Source: Melieria omissa (lineage: Eukaryota; Arthropoda; Insecta; Diptera; Ulidiidae). Taken from it: DNA of 64,000 nt. Shown in pieces: positions 56,666 through 64,000 of this stretch. How positions within the stretch are numbered: position 1 is the first letter of the stretch; each line of letters opens with the position of its first letter. Made by a program: the position numbers and the translations under genes. The DNA is taken from positions 76,400,432 to 76,464,431 of the forward strand of contig OZ020270.1 in NCBI GenBank assembly GCA_963971225.1, in the 5' to 3' direction. Below the pieces are notes generated by a model. The model was not told the origin of the DNA and did not search any database. It saw only the letters and a program-made list of their open reading frames with translations.

Positions 56666-58755
56666 TATGGTCCTTCGAGCCACCGCGAACCGCGAAGAAA
56701 AAAAAAAAACATTTAACAAACAAAACTTAAAACCACAAACAGTGAAGTGAAGACATTAACAAACAGTGAAGACATTAACAAAACAGTGAAACATACCACA
56801 AAACAGTGAACAAAACTAAGTGAACAACATTTCAACAAAACAGTGACAAAATTACATAGTGCACAACATAAAGCGTAGGAAACAAAAAATGAGGTAAAAC
56901 CCAAAAACCCAAGCAAAAAAAAAAATAAAACGGAAACGAGAAAAGTGAAAAGTGCAGGGAACCCAGTACAAAAAAAAAAAAAAGAAAAAAAACCATCCCC
57001 GGCCCCCTTTTTAAAAAAAAAAAAAAAATAACAAAAATATATATAATATCGAAAGCCATCCCCGGCGTCCCGCCCCTGTTAGAAAAAAAAAAACCAAGTA
57101 CAGTGCAGTGCGATACAGTGCATAAAACATCCACAACAACAACACACACTCAACGCAGAAGGAAGCACTGGAAACAACCAAACAAACAACAACAACAATA
57201 CACTACGCAGACGACAGCGAGCAAACAAAAAAGGGCAGACAATACCAGCACCACATCACAACGTTGGCCGGAAATATAGAGGAGATATCCATACTCGGGC
57301 ACTAGGCCCAACCAGATAAGCAAAACCAAAAATTTTTACAATAAACTACCACATACACTAACATATTTATAAAAATTGGCATTATTTACATCTTTTAAAA
57401 AAAAATTTACATTGAGAATATATATACAATATTCAACATTGTATATATATACAATATTCAACTGGATCGAAACAAAACCGCAAAGTAAATCCGCTACTAT
57501 CAGATTTATATATTGCACCATTTTCGTGCACATAAGAATTTGCATAGCGGCAAAAATAAGCGCGGCTTTAATTCCACATCTTCCCTTTGTGCTTTGTACA
57601 TAAGCAGCTGCATACATTCTGCGCGCGCTTTTTGGCACATATCCACGCACTTGTCCTCGCTTTATGTTTACTTATACATAAGACCAGCAGCGACAGCCCA
57701 GCTGCTGTGTACGTTCTGCGCGCCTTTTCATTTTTTAAGCGTACCGCCGACGGCTCCAAGAGTTCTTCATATGGTGTGTACGTTCTGCGCGCCCACTTCT
57801 CCACATTTCCATATTTCCCTTTGTGCTACATCCGCACGCACTTGGCAGCACGCAACTCAGCTGCTTGGCCCAAGTGCATATATACTTGTATATACATAAA
57901 CAAGCACAAGCGGGCACAGTGGGAGAAGTTGAACTTTTTCTCAGCACATTGAAAATTTTCTTTGACTTAGAAAATTTTCAGTCGTGTACATATACATACA
58001 TATATATATATGAGTATATACCACTTATATTCACAATACACATTTAAATACATACAGTCGGACAACAATAACCGTCCTAAGTACATTGAAAATTTTCGAC
58101 ATAGAAAATTTTCAATTGTACATAATAATCGTTCACTGCACATACCCTTCATTTAGATACAGTGGGACAAACTCATCCCACCTGTGCACAAAATTAAACA
58201 ATTTTTTGTTTTATATAATTGAAGATTTTAGTACATTTACTAACAACATTAACAAATATATATTCAAAATATCTTTTGACTACACTCATACACATACTCA
58301 CATAACAATACACGTTCATTTTCCTTATTTATATACATTTATACCATTCCTATTTATTTTCCCTTCACATAAATTTTTTAATAAAATAAATACAAATACA
58401 CATACACAAATACAATTTACGTTCACTTGGTGTTTTCATTTCACTAAATTATACACAACACTGACACAAATTCTCATTTTTTCGAATTTCGCGGTGCAAT
58501 TTCACATTTTAATATTTTCGTGCATCACTCCCATACGGTTAATAAAGTTGGCCAACAAACTAAAGGCATTTTCCCAGTCAATCGAATAAATTTCACACAT
58601 TCGTGTAATTTTTCGATTTTTTTCTATTTTTAAGCCGTTCGTGCGGACGCGGCCAACTTTAACCCTCTCACTCATTCCCATTCTCAGGTGGAAATTTAAT
58701 TTCAATTTTTTCGCACCTGACCCCCCTCTCACTCAAGCTTCGCTAATTTATTTCA

Positions 58756-60471
58756 ATGCCGGTGGAGCGTTCGCCCAAAAAGCAAGCAGACGCGATGGAG
58801 TCAACCGCCTCCAAACAACCCCCTCCCAAGGTGTCAACCGATTTGTTTTTGACAGACACTGTCACTCGTGAGCCGCCAAAAACGCGCTCCAAGTCCCCCA
58901 TTCTCAAAGCAACCGATCCTAGCGTTGCCAAATTTATTTTCGAGTCCGATCAGCTCGTGCAATTATGCACAAAGTTTTCTGCGACCCCCATTGAGGAACA
59001 AACGAAGTCCCTCGTCCAAATTCGTCAAAAGAATTTGGAAGTCCAATGGACTAGGCTTATGCAAGCATATGAGGCAGTCTCCATTGCGGAAGACAGTAGC
59101 CAGCCCGACCGTTTCAAGGAGTCGGCTCGGCAGAAGAACGAAGCCTGCATTGACCAATATGAGTTGTGCATGGCTCAAATGTCGGACATCATTGAGATGC
59201 TCCAGCCTCCACCCACTCAGTACGCTGCGCATACGGAACAGGTTCGATCCTCAGAACCAACAAATACTCCGAATATTTGTTTACAAGTTCCACCTTGCGA
59301 TACCGAAACATTTTTCGGGGGCTATGAGCAGTGGCCGTCCTTCCGGGATATGTTTACGGCAGTATACATAAACCACCCCAAGCTCACTCCAGCCCAGAAA
59401 TTGTATCACCTCCGATACAAGACGCAAGGCAAAGCCGGTGCAATTGTGAAGCAATTTGCCTTAAGCGATGAAAACTTCGGACTCGCATGGGAAGCCCTGA
59501 AATCCCGTTACGAAAACAGGCGCATATTGGTTGACAACCAGATTCGTTCCTTGTTAAATATCACTCCGGCTACTACCGAAAATAGCGAAGCGCTGCAGCG
59601 GATTCAAAGTACAATAAATAATTGTCTGTCAGTACTTAGGTCCCAGGCCGTGGACACTGACAATTGGGATCCGCTGCTTGTGTACATTTGTTGCACCAAA
59701 TTACCCGAAGAGACATTAGCTCTCTGGGAACAATCCCTTACATCTCGTAAGGACCTGCCTCTTTGGTCGCAAATGGACGAGTTCCTGACCTGCAGGTACG
59801 AGGTGGTGGAACGGCTCAATAGCATTCGCCCCGCTAAGCCAAAACCACAGTCTTCCAATTTCCATACTCCCCAAAATCGGCCTCAAAATAAATCTCAGCA
59901 CTTCCACACTGAAGTGAAAAAAGACTTCGCGTGCAAACTTTGCAACGCCAACCACCCTATACGGACATATCAGAGTTTCAAGAAGCTCACCCCCCAGAGC
60001 CGATTGAAATACGTCAAAGAGCACAGCTTATGCGAAAACTGTCTTGCCACAACGCATACCATAAAGGATTGCACAAGCAGTTTTACGTGTGTTTACTGCC
60101 AAAGGAAGCATCATTCCCTGCTTCACTTTCCCAACAACAAATCTCAAGCCCCGCAGCCTCTCAATAGGTCTCAGACGACCACTTCTCAGGTCGCAACAGC
60201 TCATCCACAACCGAACAATAACTCCACAACTCATGCCCCCACTTCAGATGCGCAACCCGGCCCATCTTCAAGGCTAAGTACGCCTCAAGTACAAGCCCTT
60301 CATTCCAATAATGGCACCCAATCCCTTCTGCCTACGGCACTGGTGTCTATTGCCCAATTAGGAGAATTGTTCAAGGTTAGAGCGTTAATCGACCAAGGCT
60401 CGCAACGCACCTTCATTTCCTCGAAGGTGCAAAAACGCCTAAAACTGCGAAATTTCAGGCATGGGCGGTAA
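58756..60471 (+). CDS. gag: BEL Gag, copy B, 571 aa
   Basis: As 9982-11697: DUF1759-type domain, Cys/His region and a terminal retropepsin motif [12 protein letters not shown]. One residue differs (SIAQLG here, SIAHLG in A). It overlaps pol by 11 bases with the same +1 relation, so the lesion predates the duplication. Confidence 0.9.
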   Translation: MPVERSPKKQADAMESTASKQPPPKVSTDLFLTDTVTREPPKTRSKSPILKATDPSVAKFIFESDQLVQLCTKFSATPIEEQTKSLVQIRQKNLEVQWTRLMQAYEAVSIAEDSSQPDRFKESARQKNEACIDQYELCMAQMSDIIEMLQPPPTQYAAHTEQVRSSEPTNTPNICLQVPPCDTETFFGGYEQWPSFRDMFTAVYINHPKLTPAQKLYHLRYKTQGKAGAIVKQFALSDENFGLAWEALKSRYENRRILVDNQIRSLLNITPATTENSEALQRIQSTINNCLSVLRSQAVDTDNWDPLLVYICCTKLPEETLALWEQSLTSRKDLPLWSQMDEFLTCRYEVVERLNSIRPAKPKPQSSNFHTPQNRPQNKSQHFHTEVKKDFACKLCNANHPIRTYQSFKKLTPQSRLKYVKEHSLCENCLATTHTIKDCTSSFTCVYCQRKHHSLLHFPNNKSQAPQPLNRSQTTTSQVATAHPQPNNNSTTHAPTSDAQPGPSSRLSTPQVQALHSNNGTQSLLPTALVSIAQLGELFKVRALIDQGSQRTFISSKVQKRLKLRNFRHGR

Positions 60472-63400
60472 AATTGTGCAAAATGCTAATCACATTTGCT
60501 TTTTGACGTTGGCAGTTCCAACCTCCAGCACGACCCTCAAGGTGCAAGCAATAGTACTTCCCCAATTGACGAAATTGCTACCCCCATTCACAATTACCCA
60601 TCCCAATTGGCAAGAATTTGCCACGCTAAATCTCGCGGACCCAAATCCATTCGAGTCAGCGCAGATAGATCTAGTAATTGGCAGCGATCTGATTCCCCAG
60701 ATCTTACTCGAAGGTATCCGCCGAAATGTCTGTGGCAGCTTATTAGCCCAAAACACCATTTTCGGTTGGATACTCAGCGGGCCAGTACCCCACACGGTGT
60801 CAGCTTATTCGACATACATAGCAGAAGTCTCCAATGAGGAACTTAGTTCACAACTTAGGCAATTCTGGGAGCAGGAAGAAGTCAAACTGCCGACACCTGT
60901 CTCCCCGGATGACACTTATTGCGAAGAGTTATACCAGAAGACCACAACCCGTGGATCGGACGGTAGATATGATGTTAAACTCCCCTTCAAGGCAGAATTT
61001 CCATACTCGATAGTGTTAGGCAATTCACGCCCCAACGCCCTCCAGCAATACGTTAGCATGGAGCGAAATCACTCCCGAAAGGGAAACCTCAAGACCATCT
61101 ACGATGACGTCTTAGAGGAATATCTCACCCTTGACCATATGGAACTCACAAATCACCGTGAGATAATCCAAAATGGCAAGTACTTCTCCTACTATCTGCC
61201 TCATCACTGTGCGCCATATTTGGCCATCAGAACGCTCCATCAATTGGCCCACGACTCTCAGCCATCCAGCCCGTTAGCGGCAAAAATACTTCTCGAGGAA
61301 ACGTATGTCGACGACATTCTTTCCGGAGGTCATGATCTTCCAACCACTAAGGAAGCCCTATCTCAAGTGATAGCCACCCTCAACTCCGGGGGATTCCCTC
61401 TAAAAAAGATAACGGCTAATCACGCAAAACTCTTAGAGGAAATTCCCGAAGACGACCTTTTCGATTCGGAATTCCTCAAGTTCGATTCAACGAGTTCCAC
61501 TAAGACTCTTGGCATCCGTTGGAATGCCCTATCGGACTCATTTTCATACTCCATCTCTCCCACTTCTCCTGCAACTTCATTCACGAAAAGGCAAATTCTT
61601 TCTTCCGTTGCCAAACTTTTCGATCCCGCAGGATGGCTTTCGCCTATAATGATTCTTGCCAAAAAGCTTCTGCAAGAGCTTTGGCTTGAAGGTACTGAGT
61701 GGGACGAGTGCATAAAGCCAGGATCACTTATTAAATGGCAGCAATTCATTGAGAATTTGCCTGCCATAGAACTTATCGAAATTCCCCGGTGGGTTAACTA
61801 TGCCCCCAATCGAAATGTTCAGATCCATGGATTTTGCGATGCCTCCGAAAAGGCATACTGTGCAGCTCTATACATACGTATTAGCACGAATGGTGACCAC
61901 CTCGCGTCACATCTCCTTGTTGCGAAAACAAGAGTTGCACCTCTCCAAACAATAAGCCTACCTCGCTTAGAGCTTTGCGGAGCAGTTTTACTCTCCCAGC
62001 TCATCAAATCCCTCCGCTCTCACCTCGGGTTCGATCAATCGGAAATCCATTTATGGACCGATTCGGAAATTGTCCTCGCTTGGTTGGAAAAACCACCTTG
62101 CACATGGAAAACTTATGTTGCCAACCGCACGACTGAAATACGTCAAAATGTGCACAACGCTCCCTGGCGACATGTCCCAAGCGCTGAAAATCCCGCGGAC
62201 TTAGGAACGCGCGGATGCAAGCCGCAGGATCTCAAAGATCACACTCTGTGGTGGAGTGGCCCCAAATGGTTACAGGAAGCTTCCGTTGCTTGGCCCAAAG
62301 GTCACTCTCGCAAAGTTCCAGTCCCGGAACAACGAGCAGTTGATTGCCACCACCTTCTCGAAGAGCAGACCGATATCCTCGATCGGTTCTCCAGCTTCTC
62401 TCGAGCCCTGCGAGTAATCGCATACATGTTCCGCTTCATTCATAACGGCATCTCCTCCCGTCGCCAGCAACATCCCATACACGGAACACAGTTATCCCAA
62501 GCAGAGTTGGCATTTGTTAAGAATCGCCTTATAACTCTCGCGCAAAGTTCCTATTATCCCCAGGAACGACAAGCGCTCTCTCATTCGCTTCCCATATCCA
62601 AGAAAAGTTCTCTCTTGGTACTCAATCCCTTCTTAGACAAACAGAAGGTGATGCGAGTTAATGGCAGACTCGCCAATGCGGCATTGTCGTATAATGAACG
62701 ACACCCCATCATTCTCCCTCCAGAGTCCCGCTACTGCAGTTTGCTTCTTCGCTTCCTTCACAAGCTATTACTGCATGCGGACCAACGACTCATGCTCCGT
62801 ATGGTTCGGCAGGAATATTATATTCCGCGCCTAAAGCCGCAAATAAAAAAGTGCATTTTTCAATGCAAAACGTGTGTCATCCATAAACAAAGGCTGCGAA
62901 CACAGATTATGGCAGCACTCCCTCCCGAGCGATGCACACTTACCATCCCATTCGCCACAACCGGAGTCGACTTTGCTGGTCCATTCCAGATTAAAGCTTC
63001 CATGCTCCGTAGCTCAACCTACCTCAAAGGTTATGTTGCAGTGTTCGTGTGCTTCTCCACGAAAGCCGTTCACTTGGAACTCTGTTCGGATCTTACGACC
63101 TAAGCGTTCCGCGCAGCATTCGCCCGATTTACTGGTCGACGAGGGCTACCTCTCAAACTCATGACCGACAACGGCAAAACGTTCGTCGGTGCTCAACGTG
63201 CCATGGCCAGAGACTTTGCCAAATTCTCGAGAGAAATCGCCCAAGATATTCTCGACCGATACGGTCCTCAGGGCGTCGAGTGGCAATTCATCCCCCCACA
63301 TGCTCCTCACATGGGAGGACTATGGGAGTCGGCGGTCAAAAGCTTCAAGACCCACCTTAAAAAGGTAGCCGGCTCTCATAGATTCACATACGAAGAGTTT

Positions 63401-63856
63401 ACGACTCTTCTGACTCGAATTGAAGGGACGCTTAATTCACGTCCACTCTCTCCTCAATCGCAGGACCCTAGCGATCTAGTGTCTCTGACCCCTGGTCACT
63501 TTCTCCGAGGCGCTCCTCTCGCCGCCCCCCCCGAACCCGAGTGCTCCGAGCTATCCCTGATTAATCGATGGGAAAAACTCAAAGTCCTCCATCATCAATT
63601 CGCCCGACGATGGAAGGACGAATATCTAAAGGATCTCCACAAGCGATATAAGTGGAAGCATCCGCAAAGGGAAGTGGAAGAAAATGAAATGGTCGTCATT
63701 AAAGACGACCTGCTTCCCCCCAATGAGTGGCGGCTCGGCCGCATTCATAAAATTCATCGCGGTCCCGACAATCACGTACGTGTCGTGGATATCCGTACCG
63801 ACTCTGGCATCTTGACAAGGCCAGTAGTCAAGCTCTGCCCCTTACTAGCGTCTTAA
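60461..63856 (+). pseudogene. pol: BEL pol, copy B: nonsense at 63101
   Basis: Open from 60461 through RT, RNase H and the first half of integrase to a GAA-to-TAA change at 63101-63103 (copy A has GAA at 14327-14329), then open again to 63856. It carries the same RT core deletion (LPHH joined to [10 protein letters not shown]). The codon that is nonsense in A (13769) is CAA here (62543). The stop falls between the first and second integrase catalytic Asp residues. Confidence 0.88.
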
Positions 63857-64000
63857 ACCTCCTTCTCCTCATGGCCCTGCTTTCACATACACTCATCATA
63901 CGCTATGCACTCACTATCGTCAATCGTGATATCGTAGTGATACACTTTTCTTATGTTTGCAGGGCATCCCGAAAGTCCCAGATGGCCCAGCAGTGCCGGC

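Larger units (their letters stand above)
48768..64000 (+). repeat. Direct segmental repeat of 1-15,226
   Basis: Positions 48768-64000 repeat 1-15226 in the same orientation. About 15 differences fall in the first ~535 bases. The remaining ~14.7 kb shows only about a dozen substitutions and small indels (for example 4 bp near 58297, homopolymer changes). All nested insertions are shared. The window ends inside the repeat, so its full length is unknown. Confidence 0.92.
56423..64000 (+). mobile_element. BEL/Pao retrotransposon, copy B (3' end off window)
   Basis: 5' LTR 56423-56665, leader to 58755, gag, pol and the start of the extra 3' ORF (ATG 63982) with the same candidate splice acceptor (AG 63961-63962). 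Differences from copy A are few: a private nonsense codon, reversal of A's, a Gag H/Q and a Pol T/A change. Confidence 0.92.

Overview
The window is insect nuclear DNA, most likely from a higher dipteran (fly). It holds BEL/Pao and Ty3-type LTR retrotransposons, an RNase H-bearing LINE, Tc1/mariner DNA transposons, Helitrons, small MITE-like elements and a tRNA-derived SINE, in AT-rich sequence with (TA)n tracts. I found no host gene, tRNA or rRNA gene, CRISPR array or prokaryotic signal. Nearly every base belongs to a transposable element or its debris, so the layout is a nest of insertions. The species cannot be named from sequence alone. Left block (1-16.1 kb): a minus-strand Ty3-type element whose single ORF joins Gag directly to integrase (copy A); two further LTRs of the same family; a decayed Ty3-type 5' LTR plus gag; and a 0.6 kb Tc1/mariner-like element (DUF4817-type DNA-binding ORF) split by an 8.4 kb BEL/Pao retrotransposon. 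The BEL copy has near-identical LTRs, gag, a damaged pol and an extra 3' ORF behind a candidate splice acceptor. Middle (16.1-35.3 kb): a tRNA-SINE, a deleted mariner, a paralogue of the 3.3-4.6 kb segment, a Tc1 element carrying a Helitron, a LINE fragment and a second deleted mariner, two Helitrons abutting head to tail, a second intact 0.6 kb DUF4817 element, a nearly full-length LINE (ORF1 of DUF4780 type; ORF2 with endonuclease, RT and RNase H) and a MITE. Right-middle (35.3-48.3 kb): a Helitron interrupted by Gag-integrase element C and a third mariner; dispersed pieces of a Ty3-type element interrupted by three MITEs; a Helitron fragment; a divergent LTR; and tandem repeats. Right block (48.3-64 kb): Gag-integrase element B, followed by a direct, almost identical repeat of window positions about 535-15,226. 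How the parts relate: the Gag-integrase family lacks protease, RT and RNase H in all three copies with the same junction. The BEL copy lacks the RT core including motif A, yet its LTRs differ by one base. Both therefore look like non-autonomous retrotransposons mobilised in trans. All Gag-integrase-family insertions whose flanks can be read sit at ATAT. Element B has LTRs of two different subfamilies and a sudden change in similarity to A, consistent with unequal recombination between two copies about 48.8 kb apart that duplicated everything downstream.
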